Under the pieces are notes generated by a model, which was not told the origin of the DNA, searched no databases, and saw only the letters and a list, made by a program, of their open reading frames with translations. Shown in pieces: positions 18,645-25,743 of a stretch of DNA of 64,000 bases. Source of the stretch: Blastopirellula sp. J2-11 (lineage in GTDB: Bacteria > Planctomycetota > Planctomycetia > Pirellulales > Pirellulaceae); assembly GCF_024584705.1 (NCBI RefSeq), contig NZ_CP097384.1, forward strand, positions 248,001 through 312,000, written 5' to 3'. Positions within the stretch are counted from its first letter, which is position 1; each line of letters begins with the position of its first letter. Made by a program: the position numbers and the translations under genes.

Positions 18645-19694
18645 TTAACGCCCCAACGCTTCCCGGTTCGCTTTCAAAAACGCTTCGCCATCGGTCGTAT
18701 CGGGCTCAATTGTCGTCCCCTCCCACCATTCATTCCAACTGGTGATCAGATAGATCGAGCCGATTCCATGACCGACCGGGCGCTTCGGCAGTTCTTGCAT
18801 CATTGCGACCATCTTTTTGTATTGTTCCGGCGTGCCGGTCAACGTTCGCTTACCGCGAAAGTCGTGATACTTGGGCATCAGCGTTGGGCAGAAGACTGTC
18901 TGCTCGGCCCATGTTTTGAAGACCGGCAGCGCTTCACGCCGCATGTAGTCGATCGCCGGTTCGCCTTCTTTCACCAGATCGCTTTCAAACATGTTGTAAG
19001 CAGTGTAGGCGTCAAACAGCGGCTTGCCGTCTCGCAGGCCGTTCTCGGCGGTCGCCGGATCTTTTTGCTCACCCAAGATGAACGGCTCGTCGGCGATGAA
19101 GTAAAACGATTGTCCCACCTCTTTCTCAATGTCCTGGAGGGTTTGTGCGTTGAAGTTACGAAACGTCCGCGTCACGTAGAGGACGACCACAGGGCGCCCG
19201 TCGATTTTCAAATAGCGCTCGTCGCCGCAGAACTGCTTGTTTAAGTAGGCCAGATCTTCTTGGAACCGCCGCACGACGCGTCGCTTGGAGAAATCGATCC
19301 GTTCATTCGTTTCACCATCGGCGGCGTCGAGCCGACCGAGCGACTCGTAGATGAATGCGTACTTTAGTTGGTCTGCGTTGTCGGCTTGCAGATAGCCGGC
19401 GCGAAAATGCTTGTCTGTCATATCTTGCGGGCCGCCCCACGAGACGACAAATCCGTCGAGACCCGCCGCTTGGGCCCAGTCGATATGTTGGGCCGCGATT
19501 TTTGCATCATCGGTTCCATAGTTGCCGAGCGTCGGTTCGCCGAAGTAGCCATGGCGCGTCCAGTCACCCTGCTGATACCACGGATAGTAATAAGCCAACA
19601 CCAGATCGCGCGGCGGCGCGGCGGCGGAAAGCAAGCTTGGCGAACCTCCGATGAGGAGAAGCGTCAACGAGAGAGACGTGAGAAAACGTGTCAT
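18645..19694 (-). CDS. Exported glycoside hydrolase family 99-like protein
   Basis: A signal peptide (FLTSLSLTLLLIGGSPSLLSA) leads a 349-residue protein with GH99/WbsX-like signatures: the opening strand LVLAYYYPWYQQGDW, GLDGFVVSWGG, RPVVVLYVTRTF and ITSWNEWWEGTTIEP near the end. Related proteins include endo-alpha-mannosidases and uncharacterised GH99-like enzymes found in lipopolysaccharide and polysaccharide loci. It would act outside the cytoplasm on a mannose-containing or related glycan (inference). The gene stands alone and converges on the chemoreceptor gene. Confidence 0.82.
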   Translation of the reverse strand: MTRFLTSLSLTLLLIGGSPSLLSAAAPPRDLVLAYYYPWYQQGDWTRHGYFGEPTLGNYGTDDAKIAAQHIDWAQAAGLDGFVVSWGGPQDMTDKHFRAGYLQADNADQLKYAFIYESLGRLDAADGETNERIDFSKRRVVRRFQEDLAYLNKQFCGDERYLKIDGRPVVVLYVTRTFRNFNAQTLQDIEKEVGQSFYFIADEPFILGEQKDPATAENGLRDGKPLFDAYTAYNMFESDLVKEGEPAIDYMRREALPVFKTWAEQTVFCPTLMPKYHDFRGKRTLTGTPEQYKKMVAMMQELPKRPVGHGIGSIYLITSWNEWWEGTTIEPDTTDGEAFLKANREALGR

Positions 19695-19923
19695 AGTACC
19701 AACCGGCTGGGTGAGAAATGCAAACGGGGCCGCGGTAGGCTAATAGCGTTTTCATGGGGAAAGTTACGGAATATATCCAGAGATGCGGCCGCGAAGACCG
19801 GATCGCCTCTGCCGAAAAACATGCGGCCAGACTGGTCGCCGAAGCGAAGCCGAAAGAGTATGAAGAGAAGTAAGCGAGCGTTGTTCTGCGATACCCAGGA
19901 ACCCCTATTCAAAGTTCGTCTCG

Positions 19924-20334
19924 ATGGATCTCACCGCGCCAGCTGTTTTGTTTCCTGCGATTTCGCTGCTGCTATTGGCCTATACCAATCGCTTTTTGGC
20001 GCTGGCCACGTTGATTCGTTCCTTGCATGATCGCCATATCGCCAACCCGGATGAACTGATTATCGCTCAGATCAGCAACTTGCGGTTGCGCGTGATCTTG
20101 ATTCGCAACATGCAGGTTTTCGGCGTGATGAGCCTGTTGCTTTGCACGATCTGCATGTTGGTCCTGTTCTTTGATCAGGTGTTGATCGCCAAGCTGATGT
20201 TTGGCGTCAGTCTGCTGCTGATGGTCGTTTCGCTGGCCATTTCGATCTACGAGATCCAGATCTCGGTCGACGCGCTCAACTTGCAACTGCGCAGCTTGGA
20301 AGATTGCGATCCCGACAATAAAAGTTCGACCTAG
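19924..20334 (+). CDS. DUF2721-family membrane protein
   Basis: The 136 residues contain three predicted helices (LFPAISLLLLAYTNRFLALA, VFGVMSLLLCTICMLVLFF, FGVSLLLMVVSLAISIYEI) with the DUF2721 pattern RFLALATLIRSLH between helices 1 and 2 and EIQISVDALNLQL near the end. The family has no known function. Its stop codon overlaps the stop of the converging groES-like gene: the four bases CTAG at 20331-20334 provide both. Confidence 0.85.
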   Translation: MDLTAPAVLFPAISLLLLAYTNRFLALATLIRSLHDRHIANPDELIIAQISNLRLRVILIRNMQVFGVMSLLLCTICMLVLFFDQVLIAKLMFGVSLLLMVVSLAISIYEIQISVDALNLQLRSLEDCDPDNKSST

Positions 20335-20690
20335 TCTTCGTCTTCCTCGTCGGCTTTGCTCTTTTTCTTGTCGACCGGATCGCGGCGAAAGACGGCGACT
20401 ACATCTTCGATCGGGATGACGAAGAGCTGGTTGTCCGCTTCAAAATCGACCGGGATCGCATCCTTGGGATGGAACAAGATCTTGTCGTACTGGCGCAGCG
20501 GGAAATCGGTGTTGTTCTCGATCTGGGTCGAGATCGCCACGATGCGGCCGGTGATCGTCGGGATTTCCGCTTGATCAGGCAGGGCGATCCCCCCCTTGGT
20601 TTCCCGTTTCGGCTCATCTTTACGAACGAGAACCCGAGCACCGATCGGCTCGACGTATTCAATAGCTTTGCTGCGTGTTTTTCCGGCCAT
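20331..20690 (-). CDS. groES: GroES-family co-chaperonin with acidic tail
   Basis: The ATG at 20690 begins AGKTRSKAIEYVEPIGARVL; a GTG two codons earlier is the alternative. The ~10-kDa chaperonin pattern is clear: IGARVLVRKDEPKRETKGGI with the mobile loop, ALPDQAEIPTITGRIVAIS, DKILFHPKDAIPVDFE and FVIPIEDVVAV. GroES caps GroEL rings, but no groEL is adjacent. The sequence is somewhat divergent and ends with a charged tail (DKKKSKADEEDED) that canonical GroES lacks, so this may be a specialised second copy. Confidence 0.85.
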   Translation of the reverse strand: MAGKTRSKAIEYVEPIGARVLVRKDEPKRETKGGIALPDQAEIPTITGRIVAISTQIENNTDFPLRQYDKILFHPKDAIPVDFEADNQLFVIPIEDVVAVFRRDPVDKKKSKADEEDED

Positions 20691-20947
20691 ATGCACTTTT
20701 CAGGGGATCGAAGGAGCCAAACTCTCCACGGTAATTCTTTTCGGAATTCGCAACAAGGCAACGGCCCTCCGTATGTTGCGGCAAATTCGAACCTTCCCGC
20801 GTGGCGCTGCGTCTGAAAATGCGGAAAATCATCTTCCCCGCCTGCGATCGTACGCCGCAGCCGGACGATCGCGCATCTATTGACGATAAAGCGACTTACC
20901 CCGTTTTCGAGGAGGTAGAAAACCAGGAAAATGCTCTTCCCGGGCCC

Positions 20948-20977
20948 TTGACGAGCCCACAAGGGAAGTCCTAAACT
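20948..20977 (+). promoter_or_regulatory. Candidate promoter of the tRNA-Val gene
   Basis: TTGACG (20948-20953) is followed after 18 bp by TAAACT, 57 bp before the tRNA. A GGGAAGT/ACTTCCC inverted repeat overlaps the -10 area. The remaining gap from 20691 contains no gene that I can support. Confidence 0.45.
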
Positions 20978-21033
20978 TGAAAACTTCCCAGACGCAGTCC
21001 AGTCCCCACAGGGCGGACTGTCCGTCGAGAATC

Positions 21034-21107
21034 GGGCGGTTAGCTCAGTTGGCTAGAGCGTTACGTTGACATCGTAGAGGTCACAGGTTCGAGCCCTGTA
21101 CCGCCCA
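21034..21107 (+). tRNA. tRNA-Val (anticodon GAC)
   Basis: A full cloverleaf is readable. The acceptor GGGCGGT pairs with ACCGCCC, the D-arm is GCTC...GAGC, the anticodon stem TTACG/CGTAG encloses the loop TTGACAT with anticodon GAC, and the T-arm is ACAGG-TTCGAGC-CCTGT. The discriminator is A and no CCA is encoded. This gene is the integration site of the adjacent element, which restores its 3' half. Its original 3' half and terminator appear at 31025-31116. Confidence 0.97.
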
Positions 21108-21111
21108 CTCC
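21066..21111 (+). repeat. attL, left 46-bp direct repeat
   Basis: The repeat starts in the anticodon loop of tRNA-Val and runs through its 3' end plus CTCC. It is identical, base for base, to 31025-31070. The base just before it differs between copies (G here, C at the right), which helps place the crossover. Confidence 0.95.
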
Positions 21112-21193
21112 TAACTCGCTGCAATATAACGACTTGCGGCGGGTGATTCGGTTGAGACCGCAAAGCGGTTTGATACTGATTCGGCGATAAGTT

Positions 21194-21235
21194 AAGCTCG
21201 TTGGTACCAGAAATCAGTACCAACGAGCTTTTTTT
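21194..21235 (+). terminator. Strong hairpin with T-tract just upstream of the integrase gene
   Basis: AAGCTCGTTGGTAC (21194-21207) pairs perfectly with GTACCAACGAGCTT (21217-21230) over a 9-nt loop, followed by five further T residues. It would stop read-through from the tRNA into the integrase gene, whose ATG lies only 14 nt beyond. It could therefore act as a conditional attenuator of integrase expression. The stem also contains TTGGTACC and AGTACCAA, similar to motifs near the right end. Confidence 0.88.
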
Positions 21236-21249
21236 ATGGAGCCGCCGAA

Positions 21250-22704
21250 ATGGGAATGGTCTTCGATGGTCGCTACAAGCTCTCCTGGATGAAGGACAAA
21301 AGCCGCCGCTGGAGGAAGGTTTACAAGGGAAAGCCCTATTATTTCCCGCTCCGCGAAAGCGAAACCAAGGAATCCAGCTATCCGCGTTGTCTTGCCGCGT
21401 GGAAGGAAAAGAAGGCGGAGCTAGACGCCGCTTCTCTCTCGCCTTGGGACGTTGCCCGAAGCCGCATCCGCTCCCGTATGGAAAAGCTCTCCGAGGGAGT
21501 CGATACGCCGGAGCGTCGACAAGCCTACTACCTTCTCCAGGGAGCTTTGTCTGGTCTGGCATGGGCGGAGAAGGAGAGCTATCCGACCGAGGACCTAGCC
21601 GCCGACCTCGCTACCTCGGAGGACGCCTTTCCGCTCATCATGCGTCCCGCTTCCGATATCCCCGATCCGCTTACCGATGGTCCGGCTCCTTGGGATATCG
21701 CCCCGGACCGCTCGACCTCCGAGACTATCGCGGGCAACGTGGACGACTTTCTCCGCAGCAAGCGAGCCGAGGCCGACCGAGGCAAGCTAAGCCGTCAGCA
21801 TGTCGACAAGTTTCGCTACTCGCTGGAGGACTTCTCCTCGTTTGTCGGAGATCGCTTGCTCTCGGCTCTCAATTCCGAGCTTCTCTCCTCCTATCATGAG
21901 GAGCTAAGGAAGCGGATCGACGCGGGGAAGTCCGCCGCGTACGTCAAAATCTACTCGGAGTCCGTAACGCAGTACGTCCGCTGGCTCTATTCGATGGAGC
22001 GTGTAGAGACGCTCCCTCGCGTCTTGGAGGGCAAGTCCAATCGATTGACGATCTCCGTACCGAAGAAGGAAATCGAGACGTACGACAAGAGCGAGCTAAA
22101 AACGCTCTTCAATCGCATGGAGGAGAGTGACGACGACCTACGGCTCTACGTCTTGCTTATGCTCAATTGCGGTTTCACTCAAAAGGACGTTGCCGACCTG
22201 CGTAGAGAGGAGGTCGACCTCGAAGCCGGAACGATCTCGCGAAAGCGTAGTAAGACCGACCATCACGAGAATACGCCGCTCGTCGTCTATCCGCTCTGGG
22301 AAGAGACTCTCTCGCTCCTTCGTTCCCAGATTCAAACGAGCGGCGATCTCGCTCTCCTCAATCGTAACGGAAAGCCGCTCCGTTCCGAGAGCATCTCGAA
22401 GGACGAGAAGCTCGGCGTAACGGATAACATCGGCCTACGCTTCCGCCGATTTAAGAAGCGGCTTGTGGACGCAGAGGGGGAGAAGAAGGTCGTTATCGAC
22501 AAGCCGTTAAAGGCGATGCGATCGACGGCGGCAAGCAAGCTAGGCGAGCATGAGAGCTACTCCCGTTTCGCTCAATACTTCCTCGGTCATTCAGCGAAAA
22601 CGGTAGCCGATAAGCACTACGTTAAACCCGCTCAAGGCGTCTTCTGCGAAGCGATCGCATGGTTGCGGACGGAGCTAGGTATCGACGCTCTAGGCGACGA
22701 TTAG
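21250..22704 (+). CDS. int: Tyrosine recombinase / integrase (divergent catalytic Arg I)
   Basis: The 484-residue protein has an N-terminal arm-binding region (residues ~1-160), a SAM-like core-binding domain (~160-255) and a C-terminal catalytic domain. The latter shows the box II Arg in KAMRSTAASKL (R424), LGHS with H447, the HYVKP tyrosine Y457 and a beta-hairpin Lys near K335. At the box I position the usual TGxR reads NCGFTQKDVADL, so the first catalytic Arg seems replaced by Thr310. Its location 140 bp from the tRNA 3' end and at one edge of the repeat-bounded island identifies it as the element's integrase. A terminator follows. Confidence 0.92.
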   Translation: MGMVFDGRYKLSWMKDKSRRWRKVYKGKPYYFPLRESETKESSYPRCLAAWKEKKAELDAASLSPWDVARSRIRSRMEKLSEGVDTPERRQAYYLLQGALSGLAWAEKESYPTEDLAADLATSEDAFPLIMRPASDIPDPLTDGPAPWDIAPDRSTSETIAGNVDDFLRSKRAEADRGKLSRQHVDKFRYSLEDFSSFVGDRLLSALNSELLSSYHEELRKRIDAGKSAAYVKIYSESVTQYVRWLYSMERVETLPRVLEGKSNRLTISVPKKEIETYDKSELKTLFNRMEESDDDLRLYVLLMLNCGFTQKDVADLRREEVDLEAGTISRKRSKTDHHENTPLVVYPLWEETLSLLRSQIQTSGDLALLNRNGKPLRSESISKDEKLGVTDNIGLRFRRFKKRLVDAEGEKKVVIDKPLKAMRSTAASKLGEHESYSRFAQYFLGHSAKTVADKHYVKPAQGVFCEAIAWLRTELGIDALGDD

Positions 22705-22734
22705 CCCTTCTTCTCTCGCCTCCTGCTTCTCTCA

Positions 22735-22761
22735 AGCTCGGCTATCCGCCGGGCTTTTTTT
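22735..22761 (+). terminator. Intrinsic terminator after the integrase gene
   Basis: AGCTCGGC (22735-22742) pairs with GCCGGGCT (22748-22755, one T-G pair) over TATCC, followed by a run of T. Confidence 0.9.
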
Positions 22762-22790
22762 GTGTACCGGCTAGCGGGTTCCCGCAGTCT

Positions 22791-22804
22791 GTCCATATAT
22801 GGAC
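22791..22804. promoter_or_regulatory. 14-bp perfect palindrome, candidate operator
   Basis: GTCCATATATGGAC is a perfect palindrome between the integrase terminator and the next gene. It is placed where a regulator of the early/left operon could bind. No partner protein is assigned. Confidence 0.45.
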
Positions 22805-22923
22805 GAAAGATGGAAATAATCTGTCAAATAGCATGTTTCCGTATGTTCATAGCAATTTAACCATGCTCTATGGATAGGAGTTACACGAAAGTTCTAGTCT
22901 CTATTCAGCAGGAAGATATTTTC

Positions 22924-23445
22924 ATGGTAATGACAAACTTGGAAGGCCTGGCCTTCGACCCGGCTTCCACTCCGGAGATATACCTCCGCTTCGCCGAGAA
23001 GAAATGCGGGTTGCCTACTGGGAAGGCATATACGACGCCGGAAGCGTTGCTCTTGGTCGAGCTTTGCGGGTATGACTGCGACCGACCGAAGCTCACGTAC
23101 CAATTGAAGAAAAAATTCTTCAAGTCGCCGGAGAAAGACGAAACCGGTAAGGCGTATTTTTGGAAGAGGGAGAACGTCCTCGACCTAATCCGCTCTCTCG
23201 AAAGTATGCGGGCGTGGCTGCCGATCCATGGCTTTCATTGTCACAAGATGCGATCGGATGAGCTTCAAAAGGGGCAAGACTCGATCGCAAATCAAGCGGC
23301 ATTCGTTGCCGAGTTGGCGACTCGGCCAAGCCGGGAGCTTCTCTCGATGCTCGTAACGACGCTTCAAGAGGGCAATCGTAAGCTTATCGCCTTGGTGCTT
23401 CACGACCGCTTAGGCCATTTAGACGACCACTTGCAGCGTAACTAA
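22924..23445 (+). CDS. Unknown island protein, possible winged-helix DNA-binding
   Basis: I use the ATG at 22924 because a GGAAG site lies 8 nt upstream; an ATG at 22870 without such a site would add 18 residues. The ~173-residue product contains TTPEALLLVELCGYDCDRPK and AYFWKRENVLDLIRSLESM, a pattern resembling excisionase or MerR-like helix-turn-helix segments. The C-terminal half is helical (NQAAFVAELATRPSRELLSM). As first gene after the integrase it could be a recombination directionality factor, which is inference from position and the HTH-like segment only. An AAACGCCAC motif follows its stop. Confidence 0.65.
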   Translation: MVMTNLEGLAFDPASTPEIYLRFAEKKCGLPTGKAYTTPEALLLVELCGYDCDRPKLTYQLKKKFFKSPEKDETGKAYFWKRENVLDLIRSLESMRAWLPIHGFHCHKMRSDELQKGQDSIANQAAFVAELATRPSRELLSMLVTTLQEGNRKLIALVLHDRLGHLDDHLQRN

Positions 23446-23460
23446 CCGAAGCTCGCTAGC

Positions 23461-23472
23461 AAAAAACGCCAC
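23461..23472 (+). repeat. AAACGCCAC motif, copy 1
   Basis: AAAAAACGCCAC lies 15 bp after a stop codon. It is the shortest of four copies of this motif in the island, and the extension CTCTAA seen in the others is absent here. Confidence 0.6.
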
Positions 23473-23546
23473 GCTTGGGAGACGGTATTCCGTCCTCTCT
23501 GAGAGAAGTAGTAATAAGGTAATTAAGTAAGTAAGGGGAGAAAGAA

Positions 23547-23957
23547 ATGGTAGGAATCAGAATTACAAAGGAAGAGAAAGATTCAATCTACTACCACTAC
23601 GAATGCGGTTACACCGACTTCAAGAGCCTTGCTTCTATGCTCGGACTTAGTGAATCGTCCGTACGCAAAGTCGTGAGGGAGTATCGAGAGAGTCTCCGGC
23701 AAGAGCAGGAAGAGTACGAGCTTCAGCAAGAGCAGCACGAAGAGTGGAGGCTTTACGAGTGCGGCGTCTTCGTCCGTTGGTTCGGTCCTCTCCGTATGGC
23801 GGTCAATGGTGGCGATGGAAAGTACCGCTATTGGGTCAAGTGCGAGGAGAGGCGAATCTTTTACGCCTCGTCGCAATGCTACCGAACCGCCGAAGCTGCT
23901 ATGCAAGGAGCGGACGAGAACGCTCAAAGCTGCTACGGCTACTTTCTGCCTAGCTAG
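23547..23957 (+). CDS. Small HTH-domain protein of the island
   Basis: A GGGGAGAAAGAA ribosome site precedes the ATG. Residues ~5-48 (TKEEKDSIYYHYECGYTDFK, SLASMLGLSESSVRKVVREY) fit a homeodomain-like helix-turn-helix such as those of resolvases and transposase regulators. A Glu/Gln-rich helix (RQEQEEYELQQEQHEEW) that may form a coiled coil follows. The C-terminal ~65 residues hold several Cys and aromatic residues (WVKCEERRIFYASSQCYRTA). Likely a DNA-binding regulator; partners unknown. Confidence 0.7.
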   Translation: MVGIRITKEEKDSIYYHYECGYTDFKSLASMLGLSESSVRKVVREYRESLRQEQEEYELQQEQHEEWRLYECGVFVRWFGPLRMAVNGGDGKYRYWVKCEERRIFYASSQCYRTAEAAMQGADENAQSCYGYFLPS

Positions 23958-23975
23958 CCGAATTTCTGAATTCCT

Positions 23976-23992
23976 AAAAAACGCCACTCTAA
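23976..23992 (+). repeat. AAACGCCAC motif, copy 2
   Basis: AAAAAACGCCACTCTAA lies 18 bp after a stop codon and 21 bp before the next start codon. It matches the core of the longer copies at 24617-24659 and 30848-30890. Confidence 0.65.
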
Positions 23993-24013
23993 TCAGACCA
24001 CAGGTAAACGACT

Positions 24014-24628
24014 ATGAACGCTACGAAACGACGACCGCCGATCCCGAAGCATAGGAAGCATGCGGAGGCGAAGCCGAAGTCCTCCCTCGTTACGAAAGCT
24101 GATAACGCTCCAAAGCCTTTCAGCAAGCTTTGCGACAATTGCGGCCAACCGATCGAGCATGAGCACGCTTGCCACTTCTCACGACTCACGACTTCGCTTT
24201 GCCGGCCTTGCTCTACCGCAGAGACAGGACGCTCAAACGCAAAGCTCTCCGATGATGAAGCCCGCTACGCTTATGAGCTTGTACGTGCTGGAGAGCGTCG
24301 AGCAAAGGTTGCGAGCGAGATTGGTGTCTGTACTTCCGTTGTGGATCGGATCGTCAAAGGCGAGAGCTACCCTCACTTGGAGCTACGACCGTTGCTACCT
24401 CTTCCAGAGAAACTATCCGGTAGATACCTGGAGATCGTCAATCTGATTCGCTTCAATCGTCGACCGATTGGAACGCAAGAGATTGCTGCGATCCTCGATG
24501 CGGATACGCCGACAATCTTTAAGGCTTGCTCTCGGCTCGCTGCTAACTCTCGGATTGTCTCGGAGTCCTGCACTGTCGACGGTCAACCGAAGCGGGTATG
24601 GCGAATGTCCGAGGAGTGCGGCGGGTAA
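24014..24628 (+). CDS. Zinc-ribbon plus HTH protein of the island
   Basis: The 204-residue product has a basic N-terminus and a four-Cys zinc ribbon (LCDNCGQPIE ... LCRPCSTAE). A first helix-turn-helix-like region follows (SDDEARYAYELVRAGERRAK, VASEIGVCTSVVDRIVKGES), then a C-terminal winged-helix-like part (IGTQEIAAILDADTPTIFKA). This looks like a transcription factor or a phage-type regulator with two DNA-binding modules. No close family is recognised. Its last codons overlap the 43-bp repeat at 24617-24659. Confidence 0.7.
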   Translation: MNATKRRPPIPKHRKHAEAKPKSSLVTKADNAPKPFSKLCDNCGQPIEHEHACHFSRLTTSLCRPCSTAETGRSNAKLSDDEARYAYELVRAGERRAKVASEIGVCTSVVDRIVKGESYPHLELRPLLPLPEKLSGRYLEIVNLIRFNRRPIGTQEIAAILDADTPTIFKACSRLAANSRIVSESCTVDGQPKRVWRMSEECGG

Positions 24629-24659
24629 TAAACGCCACTCTAAAGACCAGAGATATACC
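24617..24659 (+). repeat. 43-bp repeat, copy A, containing AAACGCCAC
   Basis: It matches 30848-30890 at 40 of 43 positions. It spans the last codons and stop of the upstream gene (TGCGGCGGGTAA), the motif AAACGCCACTCTAA and a shared AGAGATATACC. The three mismatches cluster at 24645-24648. Confidence 0.85.
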
Positions 24660-24762
24660 CCCGTCTCTGGGTCCTCCCGAGGAACCTTTTTCAGTTGCTG
24701 TAGGGGGGAACAACCGGATTTTGTGAGTGAGTTTAGTTTAACTAGGCGGAAATGAGATTCTT

Positions 24763-25338
24763 ATGAGTAACGCTCTCGCTATCCCGGACTTCATTCTCGT
24801 TTCGATTCATTGTTACGCATCGGCATTGGCGGCGGTTGAAAATCCGTACTGCAAGGAAGTAAAGCGATGCGAGTACGCTCGTCGCGGTTGGCTTTCGTAT
24901 CGTCCTCGTATGTGGGTCTCGAAAGAGGATCAACTCGACCTCGGCCAATTCGTCAAAGCGTTGAAGCTCAACGAACGAAACAAGCTCGTTGAGGTCCATC
25001 GCGATCGACGCAATCGTCCGGTTTGGGTGCGGCTCACTCGCAAGGGAAAAGAGAAGGCGTTAACAATCGCAGAGCGAGAAGGGATCGAGCTTGAAGACGT
25101 TGCCTTGCCGGATACGACCATGCCGGAGCCGCCGCTCGATCAGTCCGAAGAGATCGCTTCGTTAAAAGCAACGGTCGCGGAATACGAGGAGCGGCTAATC
25201 CTCCTCGAAGCGGCGGTCTTCGCCCAGCAAGCCGACGCCGTTCCCGCTTCCTACGACGACGAAGAGAACGACTACGGCGAAGACGACGAAGCTACCGCCT
25301 CGGCATCTTTCGACTACGACGAGGAAGCCGACGCCTAG
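24763..25338 (+). CDS. Winged-helix-like protein with coiled coil and acidic tail
   Basis: The 191 residues begin with a region resembling a small winged-helix domain (FVKALKLNERNKLVEVHRD, VWVRLTRKGKEKALTIAE). A Leu-rich helix likely to form a coiled coil follows (SEEIASLKATVAEYEERLIL), and then a strongly acidic, disordered tail (YDDEENDYGEDDEATAS). It lies two genes upstream of the capsid fusion. The fold suggests a MarR-like regulator, while a helical protein with an acidic tail could also bind capsid or scaffold proteins. Neither role can be proved from sequence. Confidence 0.62.
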   Translation: MSNALAIPDFILVSIHCYASALAAVENPYCKEVKRCEYARRGWLSYRPRMWVSKEDQLDLGQFVKALKLNERNKLVEVHRDRRNRPVWVRLTRKGKEKALTIAEREGIELEDVALPDTTMPEPPLDQSEEIASLKATVAEYEERLILLEAAVFAQQADAVPASYDDEENDYGEDDEATASASFDYDEEADA

Positions 25339-25460
25339 GACCCGATCCGCTCGAAGCCTCAAGGCGAAGCCAAGTCCCAGCTACTACATCTTCTCCAGAG
25401 AAAACAACGGCGAAGCCGCCGAAGCACTAACGCGGCAAAACGTCCGATGAAAGGAGTCCC

Positions 25461-25658
25461 ATGTCCATAACCGTTTCCTGCCCGCTCTGCGGAAATACCG
25501 AGAGCAAGGTTACGCACACTTCGCATTCGTTCGAGGACGTAGAGAAGGTTCGGCAGATCGTTACGACTCGTCGCCGCGTATGCTCCTCCTGCGGTCTTCC
25601 CTTCAAGTCTCGCGAGATTGCCGTACGGGACGCGATTCTAGGACTTCCGCAGATTTGA
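25461..25658 (+). CDS. Small NrdR-like zinc-ribbon protein
   Basis: AAAGGAGTCCC precedes the ATG. The 65 residues carry CPLCGN and CSSCGLPF, and the spacing and intervening VRQIVTTRRRVC match the zinc ribbon of NrdR, the ribonucleotide reductase repressor, without its ATP-cone. Small zinc-ribbon proteins of this kind (cf. phage Ogr/Delta activators) often control late phage genes. Its place immediately upstream of the capsid promoter fits such a role (inference). Confidence 0.75.
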   Translation: MSITVSCPLCGNTESKVTHTSHSFEDVEKVRQIVTTRRRVCSSCGLPFKSREIAVRDAILGLPQI

Positions 25659-25680
25659 TAGATGTATCATTCGCCGATAC

Positions 25681-25708
25681 TTGCTAGCCGGTTGTGATAT
25701 GAGATAAT
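25681..25708 (+). promoter_or_regulatory. Candidate promoter of the capsid fusion gene
   Basis: TTGCTA (25681-25686) and GATAAT (25703-25708) are separated by 16 bp, with a TGN extended -10 element just before GATAAT. The promoter starts about 35 bp before the capsid gene, which has its own AAAAGGAGAT ribosome site at 25731-25740. Confidence 0.6.
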
Positions 25709-25743
25709 GCTATTTCATGACTGGCAGATCAAAAGGAGATACC

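Noticed and set aside
19368-20030. 220-codon plus-strand frame across the GH99-like start and DUF2721 gene
   Set aside because: It overlaps two well-supported genes and its translation has no domain features.
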